Shown: positions 42,957 through 53,430 of the stretch, piece after piece | Layout: each line of letters starts with the position of its first letter | Position numbering within the stretch: the stretch's first letter is position 1 | Assembly (NCBI GenBank): GCA_946699065.1 | Contig: CAMPDV010000448.1 | Location: forward strand, 1 to 64,000 | Length of the DNA: 64,000 nt | Origin: Loxodes magnus | Taxonomy: Eukaryota; Ciliophora; Karyorelictea; Loxodida; Loxodidae | Reading direction: 5' to 3' | Program-made: the position numbers and the translations under genes | Notes under the pieces: generated by a model | Seen by the model: only the letters and a program-made list of their open reading frames with translations | Database searches by the model: none | Told to the model about the DNA's origin: nothing

Positions 42957-44130
42957 TTAAAAAAAAATGTTTCTTACTGATAAAGTTATCAGATACTGAT
43001 AAACCTTGTTCAATACTGGTATAATTATTCAGTACTGATAAAAATGTTCAATACTGATATAATTTAAGAATAGTCGTAATCTTTAATACTTGTTGGAGGT
43101 CCAAGGACATGGCAGGATTGTGTCTCATTGCATCACCAAAGCAGAGGAAGACATGTGTCAATTATGGGTACTTAAATTCCCTACCTCTGATGAAGCTCGC
43201 AATATTATTTCTTTTTAGTTCCAGAATTAAATTTTAACTAAGCCATAGCCGAAGGTCTAAGAATCTTATGTCTCGAGGCCAAACCAAAGCAGAGGAAGAC
43301 ATAAAGTCGATTATGGGGTACTTAACTTCTCCAACCTCTTATGAAGATGGCCTTGTTTGTTCACCTTCGAACAATGAACAAAGCAATATTAAAAAAATAT
43401 ATAATAAAATCTAATACCCTCTTATTTTAATAGTTTACCCTTCTTTATTAGCTTGTATTACTTGCTTTACATTAAACAATTACTTCCTTGAATTGATAGA
43501 GCACCGACTTTATATTATTACTTTACAATCTTCTTTAATTTTCCATTCAAATTTAATTTTAACTTCCTTTCTTAATTATTTTTATAATCTTATTTAGAAT
43601 TATTACATTCCTATGTTAAATTTTATTACTTTCTAACTTTATGCTCTTACTCACTTTTATTAAATATATTACATACTATTTAAAAAATTACCTTCTATAT
43701 TCTTATTATTAACTTTGCTTAAAATTCATTTAAACCTTTTTTTCATTTTTTGCTTTCTCCTTTTTAGGATTACTTGCTACTTTCTATTTATATTAGTATT
43801 TTACGTTCTATCATAACATTAGTTATCATATAGTTTTCTCAATGTCTCAAAAACTGATTTTTTTATTAATTATATTATTTTTTAATATTGCTTTGTTCAT
43901 TGTTCGAAGGTGAACAACAAGGGACATCTACATCAGAGTTTGGGGAAGTTAAGTACCCATAATCGACTTTATGTCTTCCTCTGCTTTGGTGATGCAATGA
44001 GGACACAATCCTGCCATGTCCTTGGACCTCCAACAAGTATTAAAGATTACGACTATTCTTAAATTATATCAGTATTGAACAAGGTTTATCAGTATCTGAT
44101 AACTTTATCAGTAAGAAACATTTTTTTTAA

Positions 44131-44164
44131 AGAGCTGCGCACCAATGAGAGTGCTACGCGCTCT
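44131..44164 (-). repeat. Terminal hairpin of the repeat family (right arm)
   Basis: This is the inverted copy of the hairpin at 42923, with one loop change (CCAATGAG here against CTCGTTGG). The stem is preserved. Read on this strand, the TATAATCAAATTTATTTATTT tail follows it. Confidence 0.75.
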
Positions 44165-44191
44165 ATAATCAAATTTATTTATTTATTTTAA

Positions 44192-44680
44192 TTACTTTCT
44201 ATCTTATTTTTTACCTTCTACATTTAATGTTATTTTCTCACTCTCTAAATTTAATTGTTACAAACGATTCAACCTTAAGACTAACTAAACTTCTTCTTGA
44301 TCATCTTTTTATTTATTATTTTCTATCAATCTATTTAATTCTATCCTCTATAAATTTCATAAAAAATCAGGATAAATTCCTTCTAGTCTTTTTATCTTTT
44401 GTTTTGTTATTCAACTGTTTCTCCTTCTTCTATCTTTAAGTTTATTTCTTCTTCGATTTAAGTTAAAATCCTAGCTTTCATTTATTTCATCTTTTTTTAT
44501 GCGGTATCTCCATTTAGTTTCTTCAAGATTAAATTATTTTAATTCTTTTTCGATTTAATTTGCTTGGCTTTTTTCGGTTATTAAACTTTTTGGATAAATG
44601 GTTGAAACTTTTTTGTACTTTCTTTCCGAGCTTTGGTTAGACCCATGCTTTTGATATTCTTCAAGAGCCTATATTGGCAT
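44192..44680 (-). CDS. Lys/Glu/Arg-rich hypothetical protein, 3' end cut by the repeat
   Basis: Not recognised. The plus strand is markedly pyrimidine-rich. On the minus strand, from the ATG at 44678-44680 (MPIQALEEYQKHG), one frame gives about 160 residues rich in Lys, Glu, Arg, Gln and Asn, with regions such as EGIYPDFLWNLQ that look amphipathic or coiled. G is clearly more frequent at codon position 1 than at position 3, as in true coding sequence. Trp is written TGG once (ETKWRY) and TGA twice (NSWITK, DFLWNL). The frame runs straight into the TAAA microsatellite and hairpin of the fold-back element without a clear stop, so the 3' end was probably displaced by that insertion. It could be a host gene or part of a mobile element. 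Confidence 0.45.
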
Positions 44681-45046
44681 GATTTATGTTTGTAAGAAAG
44701 ACTTATTATAATTATCTTTTAAGAATTAAAATGACATAAACATGAACTGCATTTGCTAGATTTATCTATCTTTATCAGGATTTAAAAAAGAATTATGCCT
44801 AATTAATCTAAACTAAATAAATCTATTTATGCTTAATATTTTAAGCAAAAGCTTTAGATTGTTGTAGTTAGTTTATTTATAGATAGAATGCCTTTATATA
44901 TTAAAACTTTATTCAAAAATTTATTTAAATTTAGAATAAGGGCAAAATTATTTTATTACGTTTAGCTATTTTAATCTTTATTTAAATGGATTTAATAATC
45001 TATTACTATAAATATAAATTTATGTAATATATTTATATTTAAATAT

Positions 45047-45293
45047 TTGAATAGAGAGGATAAATTCTCTAACTGAGACTAACTTAAACGCAAGTACCAG
45101 AAGAGCTTCAAGAGTGACGAACTGAGCAAGAATATTGGTATGAGGCAAGTAGGAAAGAACTGGAGTCATTGAGTAAAGGTTGATGAAAGATTAAGATTAT
45201 CAGGTCTCTTGGAATATCACTCCGACCATACCCTATGAAAAGACTTAATTTCAAAGGGAAGCTTCTAATGAGAAATTTTTATTACACTAAATA
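45047..45293 (+). pseudogene. Myb/SANT-like fragment
   Basis: One frame reads as consecutive Myb-like repeats. The end of one repeat is DELSKNIGMRQVGKNWSHW; it has the IG-x-R spacing and the His-Trp end typical of Myb helix 3. The next repeat follows as VDERLRLSGLLEYH...TLWKDLISKG. Three Trp positions, including the conserved repeat Trp in TLWKDL, are TGA (45074, 45170, 45236). No start codon or N-terminal region is visible, and after about 45293 the sequence becomes AT-rich and meets a family terminus at 45331, so I call it a relic. A competing frame (LQEWRTEQEYWYEA) also looks peptide-like but has no domain signature. The Myb role (DNA binding) is known for the family; activity here is doubtful. 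Confidence 0.45.
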
Positions 45294-45330
45294 AAATTAA
45301 TTTAAAATAACTGAGCATTATCAATATTGC

Positions 45331-45365
45331 TTCGCACTCTATAATTTAATTATTTTATTTAGAAG
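45331..45365 (-). repeat. Decayed terminus of the hairpin-tailed family
   Basis: GCTTCGCACTCTATAATTTA followed by ATT/TTTA runs matches, in the orientation of the right arm at 44150-44190, the outer hairpin side plus tail. It follows the Myb-like fragment closely, as if it were the 3' end of the same inserted unit. Confidence 0.45.
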
Positions 45366-45400
45366 TTTAATGGCATTAATAATATGAAATTCTTATAGTT

Positions 45401-45780
45401 TTTATAAATTAAATAAATAAATAAATTTGATTATAGAGCGCGTAGCACTCTCGTTGGAGTGCAGCTCTTTAAATTAATTTTTATTTAATGTCGAAAAATA
45501 AAATTTAATAATTCTCTTTATCTTTGTTTGCTCTTCCTACAGTGCGAACATGCAATTTAACCTTCCAAAGCATAGGATTCAATATGCGATTACGGGTACT
45601 TCTTTTCCCCAACCTATGATGAAGAAGGTTTTATCCTGGCATTCAGAGTTCTCCACTCTCGTCAAATCTTCCTTCTAGGAGTTACTTGTTATTTTTTCTC
45701 TTTCTAATATTTATCCTCCGTCCGCGCTCAATTTTTAGTTACCTTGCTACGCCTCCAAGCAGCATCCGAAGGTAAGGACT
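45401..45780. mobile_element. Hairpin-tailed repeat copy, diverged body
   Basis: It begins with a TAAA run, TTTGATTATAGAGCGCG and the hairpin at 45435-45468 (GGAGTGC instead of GGTGCGC). The body has diverged from the other copies, but CGATTACGGGTACTT and CCCCAACCTATGATGAAG (about 45588-45624) correspond to CGATTATGGG-TACTT and CCAACCTCTGATGAAG in the fold-back arms. Downstream GC-rich sequence to about 45780 (GCATCCGAAGG) resembles the inner TTCGAAGG end. The similarity stays colinear, so this is a real but old copy. Confidence 0.6.
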
Positions 45781-47502
45781 TTCCACCCTATTTAAATTTT
45801 TATAAATTAATAATAGTTAATTTATTTAAAAGGCTTAACTAATAATAGCAAGGATAAAAAACGATAGTAGTGCTTAGCATTATTTTACAGCTTATGCTAT
45901 TTCATTAAATCCTTATAATTTTTAATTTATTTATATTTTTAAACTAAACAATAGCTAATAAGTTTAGTATGATAATTTAATTTATTTTTTAATTAATTAT
46001 TTGATGTGATAGTTACAAATATAGATAATTAAATAAAAATATAAGAGTATATAGGCTGTTTCAATAAGTGTAGATGTAATTATTATTTTTAAATTATCAG
46101 AAATATCTTTCCATTTTTAATAAAAAAGTTTCCTCACTGAAATTCGAAATAATATTGCTAGTTTTAAAATACAAAGAAGCTACCATATACCATACGCATT
46201 TCTTGTTGATTTATTTCAATTTGAATATGAAAAACATTTTCAGATAAAAAAGTAAAGTTGGCTTTTAAGTGTACTAATGTAGATTATTGACTAACAAATT
46301 TAATTAAATTTAATCTATTCTTAAGTCTAATAAATGTAAAACTTTTACTTACTTATAACTCTTCTAACTTCTCTGATTATATACAGAGAAGATTATATGA
46401 ATGTAATTGAAAGCTATTTAATTAAAAAATAATATCTCAATTGCATTATTTATATATCTAACACTTTCTTTGCAAGGTAGCTTAATAAGGATGAATTTGA
46501 TAAGTTTTGGATTATACAGGTAATCCAAATATATATAGAGTTAAATTAGAGAACTTAAATCTAAGGAATGAATATTAATTTTAATTAGATTAAAGAGTTT
46601 ATTTTCTATTCCTTCTTTATATTTTTTAATTAATTTTGAGTAGATAATTTAAAGCAGGTAAGTAAATTAAAAATATCTATCTTTAATGAAATTGATAGGA
46701 AGTTCTTTTGCTCCTATTAGTGTCTAATAAAGTTGAAAATAAATGTTTGTTTTACTTTATAATTACATACTCTTTGATATAATTCTATAAACCTAAGCAT
46801 ACCTTACTTTTTATTTAAATTATTGGATATTATATTTTATTAGAATTTGCAGGTATTTTAGTATATTATTTATCCCTATGCTTTCTCTTATACTTTAAGT
46901 TTTTAAATTATAAAATACCTAAAAGTTAATTACAAAGTTAGCTTGAGTGCTCAGTTTTTTTTGATGAATAAAGTGAGAAAAGATAATTAAATGTTAGTCT
47001 TATTTGAAGTCTAACTCTAAATATATGATCTCATTTGGTCTGCTTAATGAATTGATTTTAGAGGTTAAATGGTTATATAATTTTATGAAATTAAGGTTTT
47101 TCTAATAACTAGTTAAGGTCACAAAAGTATTTAGAGGTAAAGAGTAAGTATATTATGGTATAAGTTATAATGAATAAATAAAAGCGAAAGGTTTTAACTT
47201 TAATAGCTTAATTGTAATATTTTTATAATAAAATAGATATTGCAACTTGAAAATATCCTATAATTAAAAATACTAGAACATATAAGCTTTATAAATAGTT
47301 AAGCAATATAAATTAATCCAAACTTTTAAATTTAGATTCAGCTTTATTTAAGATAATTAATCACTTTTAATTAATAGTTATCATTAAGCTAGGAATAATT
47401 ATAGAACTTTAATAGAGTTAAATTAATAATGAGTAAGTTTTTATACCATTTAAATTTGAGCCAGATAATTAATTAAAGTATTTCAATCTTTGATAAGTTT
47501 GA
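45781..47502. other. AT-rich spacer, no supported gene
   Basis: All frames are readable under the inferred code, but none shows motif support or G bias at codon position 1. I see no RNA gene or repeat of the families described here. Confidence 0.45.
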
Positions 47503-49497
47503 TATAACCAAGAGATTAAGCAACTTAAAAATTACTTATACTAATATATTATTTAAAAGTGGTTTAATATTGTGCTTAACAAAATCTATAGTAAAGGAGA
47601 AAATGAATAAATAAATAAAAGCATAAGTTTTTAAATAAGAGCCTTAGAAGCTATAATATAAAATTAAGAACTTAAATTTAAATTTTTTAAAAATGAGCTA
47701 AAAGCAGAATAAGTATTTTAATTATAATTCTTTATATTAATAAACTATCTTAATGTGAATACAAGCATTTTTTAGTTTGAATAAATGTTTCTACTAAATA
47801 ATTTAGCTTTAACTATTTTAGTAGCTAATAAAATTAAATTTTTTGTATAAAAGATAAAATATATAAATAATTCAAATATAGAGTAACTTAATATATTTCA
47901 AGACTCTTAGCTTATTATACAAATATTTAAAACATAGTAGTGTAGCTTTTTATTTTAATATCTGTTTAAAATTATTTAAGGAATAGAAGCATCTAGCTTA
48001 AAATAAATGTAGTTATTTTAGATAAAAATAGTGAAATCATAAGAAAATTAAGAACTAAAGCAGCTAAATAATAATAATCTGAATTAAAATAATTTCATAT
48101 ATAATAAAGTTAAGCATTATAGCTATAGATGCAAAGAATATTTATTAGATATCATGTAAAATTTAATAAGTTTTAGTACTTTTGAATATATTTCTATTCT
48201 AATTGATACTCTTTAAATAGCAAATAAGTATTATAACAACTATTTAGTTTGCTAATAAATTACATAATCTCTTTAGAAAGATTATTTATATTTTAATATC
48301 TCTTAAAAAAATACCATATTATTCACCAAAAAGTTAAGAAAGAAGCTATATAACTTATATCACTATTTCTTTGAAGGAATATAATAAATTACCAATTATG
48401 TAAGCTAATTTTATAGATTTATTCTCTGCATTGAAAAAACTAAAATGTAGCAATATTAGTTTTTTAAGGAATAAATTCTCTTTCCGTCTTAAAGATAGAA
48501 ACTTGCTTACATAAGGAAAAATGATTATGATTTATTACAATCTATAATTATTTAGCTATTTTACAATGAATCAGTATTCTTTATATCAGCTTCTAATAAT
48601 TTCCTAGTTTTATTTAGAATAAATTCTTGCTAGTTTATTAGTTAAAAATAAAATATAAACTTATTAGCTAGCAACACTTTTTTAGATACACCATTAACTA
48701 TAAAAGCAATCAGGACTAAGAGATCATAGATTTATTGTTTACTAAATCTGGTACTATAAACAATCTAAAGTATTCTAAGTTTTGCTTTGCTATAAGATAC
48801 ATACCAATTTATTATATATGACTGACTTTCTTAATCCATTATTTAAATTATTTTTAGATAAATTTATAAAGTTTTTCTAGTTTTTTATCCAATCATAAGA
48901 TTAAAGAACTAATACTAGAAAGTTATAAAATTTAATTTTAAATCTACCTTCTATAGTTAATTAAAGTCTAAATGAAATCACTAAAAAATATAAAGGAATA
49001 CATAAAGTTAATTAGATAGGGAAATAACAATTACTCTATTTTAAATACATAAAGAAATAAAAGTTTTTCTAAATTACTAAATTTATCTACTAGCAAATAT
49101 AATATTTGCTATACACTTATTAAATTTTATAGTCTTATTATTTAAGCAAAAATTAGTAGATTCGCATAAGTTATATAGTTTAATAATATAATTATAATCT
49201 TTACTTTATAACCATATTAATACTTAGCTAGGTATGTTCTTTAAAGTAATTTTTGGTATGATTCTATTTAGTTAAAGTTTATTTAATTATAATGAGTCAA
49301 ATAAAATTGTATTTTAACTTTATTCTTAATAAAAATATAGTTATATCTAAAATCAATAATGCTTTATAGATAACCTTTTTATTATGCTATCAAATCATAT
49401 GCTAATATTTTAAATAAGTCAGATCTTCATGTAAAAATTATTCTAACTAAAATAAACTAATCATTATAAATTTAAGGATTTAAAAAAAAAAGGGAAA
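47503..49497 (+). other. TGA-depleted stretch, possible coding region
   Basis: In the frame whose codons start at 47503, only two TGA codons occur in about 665 codons (48823 and about 48970), where roughly a dozen would be expected from base composition. G is modestly more frequent at codon position 1 than at position 2, but position 3 is also high. The peptide would be rich in Gln, Asn, Lys, Ile and Phe with hydrophobic stretches. No domain is recognisable, and other frames also read plausibly, so this may be a degraded gene or chance. The frame runs into the start region of the Gag-like gene. Confidence 0.25.
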
Positions 49498-50469
49498 ATG
49501 GAATAAAGTTTCAGGAAAGGCTTCTATACCACCTCTTCCTAAGCCAAAAAGGAAGAGAGAGAAGCAGGAAACTATCTCTTCTCTGTCTTCTTAATAATAA
49601 CCTTAATCTTCTTCTTAATAAAAACCTGAAACTTAACAAGATTAACAAAAGATAACCTTAAAGACAGCCCATACGGAAACCCCAGCCTCAAGTGAAAAAC
49701 CGAGGAAGCAGATGAAGTCTGCTCTCCACCAGGAGGTCTCTTAATTTAATCCTTCTGGTCAGATGAACATGGAATAGCTCATAAAATAGTACTAAACCTC
49801 CAGGAAGAGGTTAAAAAGCTTCGCAAGGAGAACACGAAGTTGACGGAGCTGATCTCTCATGGAATTTAAGATACACTTGATCTTAGAATGGCCAATTAGG
49901 AGAGGGAACTCGACGCTCTTTGGAATTACTAACGAGAGTAATTTAGTTAGACGAACTCCTAAGTGCAAAAGATTCAAGACTAGAGCTAGCAGATCGAAAA
50001 TATCTTACAAAGTCAGAAAAGCTTCCAAAGTTAGCAAATTCCATTGGAGTAAATTCAATCTGATAAGATGGAGATCGAGAAGAATCCTTAAGTTAAGATG
50101 AAAACTAATCAAAGACCTCGGATTGTGAAACTGTGCTACTATTGTAAAAGTAAATGGCACAAATGGAAGAACTGCGGTGAGTTTCGTAATGTAAAAGAAA
50201 TTACATGGAAAAAACAAGTCTAGCAAAGAATAAGAAAGAGCAAGAACCAGATCTGATGTAGAACAAATGGAGAAGTCTACAAATTGAAAAGTAACCTTGA
50301 ACTGGAAGAATTTGGAGATAGAGTTAAAATAAAATATAGTGGGAGATGAAAGATCAGAGGAGCAAGACTCAAGAATCCTAGAACTAGAAACAAGCAAGAT
50401 AAAGATAACTTTAAAACTTATTTTTAGTGGTGATTAATTGGCGCCACAAAACAATTTAAATAAAATTAT
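49498..50469 (+). pseudogene. Gag-like protein with CCHC zinc knuckle, frame-shifted
   Basis: This segment is clearly GC-richer than its surroundings. The N-terminal part (about 49499-49790) reads as a basic, Pro/Ser/Gln-rich region containing PPLPKPKRKREKQE and poly-Gln written as TAA/TAG. From about 49780 the coding frame changes to a heptad-rich coiled coil (LQEEVKKLRKENTKLTEL), then a Gln-rich stretch, then a zinc knuckle C-Y-Y-C-KSKW-H-KWKN-C (C-X2-C-X4-H-X4-C) at about 50129-50170. Reading continues through TGA at 50254, 50347 and 50431 as Trp, with strong G bias at codon position 1 between them. Zinc knuckles of this type bind nucleic acid in Gag-like and retrotransposon ORF1 proteins. 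The net frame change needs a short intron (a 20-nt GTCAG...ATAG segment at 49759-49778 would restore phase) or is a disabling indel. No reverse transcriptase follows. A paralogue lies at 56194-56952. Confidence 0.7.
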
Positions 50470-50788
50470 TATTTAAGGATTTTAAAATAGATAAAACTGT
50501 AAAATTGTACATGATATCAAATTTGGAAATGCTAATAATCAAATGTATTATATGATATAGTTAGTAGTACAAATTAAATTAGATTAACCAAATTATATAG
50601 ACAAACCAACTTAAATCAAACTATTTTTGACTCACAACCTAAAGTTATTAAAATAATATAAAATTAAAAAAACTTATTTCTAGAATTATGCTTAATGTGC
50701 TAATAAATTTTAACTTAAATATTTTAAATAAAACGACTAATTATTTCAAATTATACCTATATAAGTACAATTATTATTTAATATTATA
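50470..50788. other. AT-rich intergenic spacer
   Basis: AT-rich sequence between the Gag-like frame and the Myb-like gene. It presumably carries the promoter of the latter, but no motif stands out. Confidence 0.4.
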
Positions 50789-51820
50789 ATGTAAGAAAAC
50801 ATACTAAATCACTTATCACTGGAAAATCATTTCCATACACATTTGCCTATGGTATAACCTCTCAAACCTCTACAATCACTTACTTATTCAATAGGATAAG
50901 AAATAAGTTCAAAAGGATTAAGTTATACTTCATAGAACTCGTCAAAACAAAGTATCAATTGGAATAATGAAGAAGATTAGTATCTGCTAGAGAAAGTTAC
51001 AAATAATATCAAGAATAACCAAAAAATATCGTGGAAGAGTTTATCTATCTAATTAAATGATTAGTTTCATTCAGGTAACAGTGAAAGAGATAGGCTGAAA
51101 GCCAGATAAAGATATTACAATTTTCTAGATCCAAATCTTAAGAAAGGTAATTGGACTGAAGCTGAAGACTTATTTATTGTATTAAAAAAATCTTAAGGAC
51201 TATAGTGGTGCAAAATAAAGTCATACATACAAGGAAGGAACGATCATCAAGTGAAAAATAGATTCTACTTTCTATTGAAGTAATTTTCGAAAAATGACTC
51301 ATATTGTACAAAAATTTTCACAAGTTAGTTGAAAGTAAATAATTTTAGTGAATATATTGCAACCTATTTACAAAATGAAAAAAATGATAAACTCAAGTAA
51401 ATCATGAAATAGTAGGAAAAAAGAGAAAAACTCAAAATAATCTTGAATGGTAACAAACGAGTATCTAAGTTGAAGTTTCTCCTCAGATTTGCATATATCC
51501 ACAAGTAGTTACTTAAGAATGCAGCTCAGCATTTTTCGCTTAAAGCAGTGAATACACATAAGAAATTGCTTTATAAGAGAATTAATATAAGCTACCAAGT
51601 TTTTTAAGTATATTTCAATCTTAAGGAAATAGTAATTAGCTTAGTCAAGTTGGTTGTGTTTAAATAGGATCAAATTAATGTGGTAATAAAAACTGGTCAG
51701 ATAGAAATTGGAGTTGAAGTGCTTGTTGAGGTATTACTATTAAAAAATATTTAATTATATTGCTATTATCCAAAAAGAGAATATATTATAAAGTATATAA
51801 AGGTAATTTAATAATAATGA
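50789..51820 (+). CDS. R2R3-Myb-like DNA-binding protein
   Basis: The ATG at 50789 opens a 343-residue frame ending at TGA (51818-51820) with TAA/TAG read as Gln. Residues 1-55 are a polar leader. Repeat 1 (about 56-115) starts INWNNEEDQYLLEK, with Trp58 and Trp82 spaced as in Myb, and ends ERDRLKARQRYYNFLDP. Repeat 2 (about 118-165) reads KKGNWTEAEDLFIV then LQWCKIKSYI and GRNDHQVKNRFYFLLK, the classic W-x-xE-ED / W-xxI / GR-xxQVKNRF helix-turn-helix signature. All four Trp are TGG. Residues 165-290 are basic and helical. The last 50 or so residues look less protein-like and may hide a short intron or run past the real end. Known Myb proteins are nuclear transcription or chromosomal factors; the target is not inferable. 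Fold-back copies and a Gag-like frame lie nearby, so a transposon origin is not excluded. Confidence 0.75.
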
Positions 51821-52946
51821 GATTTAACATTAATTAGGTAATTAATTATTAATGTAATTTTTGGAATTATTGTACTTTATGAAAGTTGAATATTTACAAT
51901 ATGAATTTGAATTATAGTTAATCTAATAATTTTAAAGTTTAACTTTATAATTTTCTATTTGATTGTGTATAATAGCAATATTTAGTAATTTTTTATATAT
52001 CTAATAATTAGGAAGTTAATAAGAAAAATTATAAATAAATAGTTAATATCTATTTAGTAAGGCTATATTTTGATATTAGCTTAAATACTAATGAAAGGAG
52101 TTAAATGTAAAATACAAATGCTTATTAATCTTTTAATATTCCAATCTTTATCTATTAAAATTAATTTATTTAAGATTTACCAAAGATAAATTATTTTAAA
52201 TATCTTAATCTTAAACTCTTAAGTTTTTAACAAGTATATTACAAGTTAACTTATCTTGCTATATCTTCTCTAAGCAACTGACTAATTAATCCTTCATAAG
52301 TAAACTATTCAAAATTGTATACTTAGAATAGTTTTTATATTAGCCTCAATTTTATAAAAGTTAAATTAGCTTTATGACAGGATAGATTTTTTTGTCTGAC
52401 AAAGTGCAAGCTTCAATATATAATGCTTGATCACTTTATTAAAACTCTAGTTAGATTTATTAAAGTGCTTGTCTCTTCTATATTATACTCTAAAATTACC
52501 AAAAAATACACTTATTTAATTTAATTTAGTTTAGCTTTTTTTATTTAAAAAAACAAATTAGATTACTAAATCAAGCAATTACTACAGTCCTTTATCAACT
52601 TAAAGGGTAATTTTTCAAAATCTATCTCTTTTATTCTTAAATAGCGTTCTTTTACTATCTTCTCTATTGCTTTAACTATATTCTATATACCATCAACTTA
52701 TATCACATTACTAACTATGCATAATCTTCTTATCTCAACACTTTATGTTAAGAAATTAATCTAAAATTATGATTTTTAAATCCATTTACCTATTAAGCTC
52801 TTCTTATATAATGAGAAAATATCAAAAGTTAAGAGTTTATACATCAAATTTTAATTTCTAGAGCAACGTAGAAAACTTCATTAATGTAGATATTCTCTAG
52901 ATAAGAACATTTCCATTTAAAATCCTTTTAATTTAATTAAATATAA
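51821..52946. other. AT-rich spacer, no supported gene
   Basis: Low-complexity AT-rich sequence between the Myb-like gene and the tRNA gene. I see nothing I can support. Confidence 0.5.
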
Positions 52947-53019
52947 GGGGAACTAGCTCAAATGGTAGAGCGCTCGCTTTGCATGCGAGAGGCAACGGGA
53001 TCGATACCCGTGTTCTCCA
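52947..53019 (+). tRNA. tRNA-Ala (anticodon UGC)
   Basis: Complete 73-nt cloverleaf. The acceptor stem GGGGAAC/GTTCTCC has one G-U pair, the D arm is GCTC...GAGC, the anticodon stem CTCGC/GCGAG has loop TTTGCAT (anticodon TGC at 52980-52982), the T stem is ACGGG/CCCGT, and the discriminator is A. There is no intron and no encoded CCA. The internal A box (TAGCTCAAATGGTAG) is intact. The T loop is ATCGATA, so position 54 is A instead of the near-universal T, and the B box departs from GGTTCGA. The gene is of eukaryotic nuclear type. Confidence 0.95.
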
Positions 53020-53024
53020 TTTTT
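53020..53024 (+). terminator. Pol III terminator of tRNA-Ala
   Basis: Five T residues follow the discriminator base directly, which suffices as an RNA polymerase III terminator. Confidence 0.8.
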
Positions 53025-53430
53025 GAATTAGACTTAATAATTTTTGAAAGCATGGATATCTAAATAGTGACTTTTTTAATTGATTTTAAAATTAGTTAAC
53101 TATATATATCTCTATTTTTTATTTTTCCCTTCAATCTAAATTTTGAATAGCTTTAAATTTATAAATTGAAATATTAACAAACTAGATAATTTTTGCTATT
53201 TAGTTTATATTTAAATAATATCAATTAAATAAAGCACTGTATAATCAAATAAATAGAAATAGTCTTTTAATCCCTAACTATTTATTAATGATTTAAGCAT
53301 TTTAATTTAATCTCTTAATAAACTATTCAATCAAAACTATTTTAGATTTATTACCATTAAATTAGCTTTAGTTATAGGTTTATCATATACCAAAATTCAT
53401 CACAAATATAGATGTACTAAGTACCATCAA
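53025..53430. other. AT-rich spacer
   Basis: AT-rich sequence. The last about 40 bases read in frame with the following gene (YTKIHHKYRCTKYHQ), so that gene could start further upstream than annotated. Confidence 0.4.

Larger units (their letters stand above)
42890..44191. mobile_element. Fold-back element with long inverted arms
   Basis: The left arm (about 42890-43411) and right arm (about 43856-44191) are inverted copies of one another. Reading inward each has a TAAA microsatellite, TTTGATTATAGAGCGCG, the GC-rich hairpin, a stretch of ACTGATA motifs, a GC-rich body with GGTCCAAGGACATGGCAGG, and an inner end CACCTTCGAACAATGAACAA. The left arm is about 160 bp longer because part of its body is tandemly duplicated (about 43096-43196 and 43253-43352). 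The 445-bp core is pyrimidine-rich on this strand and unlike the arms. Both outer flanks run into TAATTAAA-type sequence, so a target duplication cannot be separated from the microsatellite. It may be a fold-back transposon, or two copies of the hairpin-tailed family inserted head to head. No transposase is present. Confidence 0.75.

Noticed and set aside
42923..43120. tRNA-derived SINE with A and B boxes
   Set aside because: TAGCACTCTCGTTGG only loosely resembles an A box, the nearest B-box-like sequence is about 170 bp away, and no cloverleaf forms.
43328..43342. CCAACCTCTT, a 10-base match to the core of the Tetrahymena chromosome breakage sequence
   Set aside because: Flanking bases do not match, and other copies of the same repeat family have CCCCAACCTCTG or CCAACCTATG here. 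No telomere repeat is nearby.
44227..44439. Plus-strand hydrophobic 70-codon frame
   Set aside because: It is the antisense shadow of the Lys/Glu-rich minus-strand frame at 44192-44680.
46060..47502. Continuation of the 47503 frame upstream as a large membrane-protein gene
   Set aside because: The translation looks hydrophobic and Trp-rich, but G is not enriched at codon position 1, TGA is more frequent than expected, and other frames look equally protein-like in an all-sense code.
50438..50450. TTGGCGCCACAAAA as a tRNA primer-binding site of an LTR retrotransposon
   Set aside because: It lies downstream of the Gag-like frame rather than upstream, is palindromic, and no LTRs are seen.
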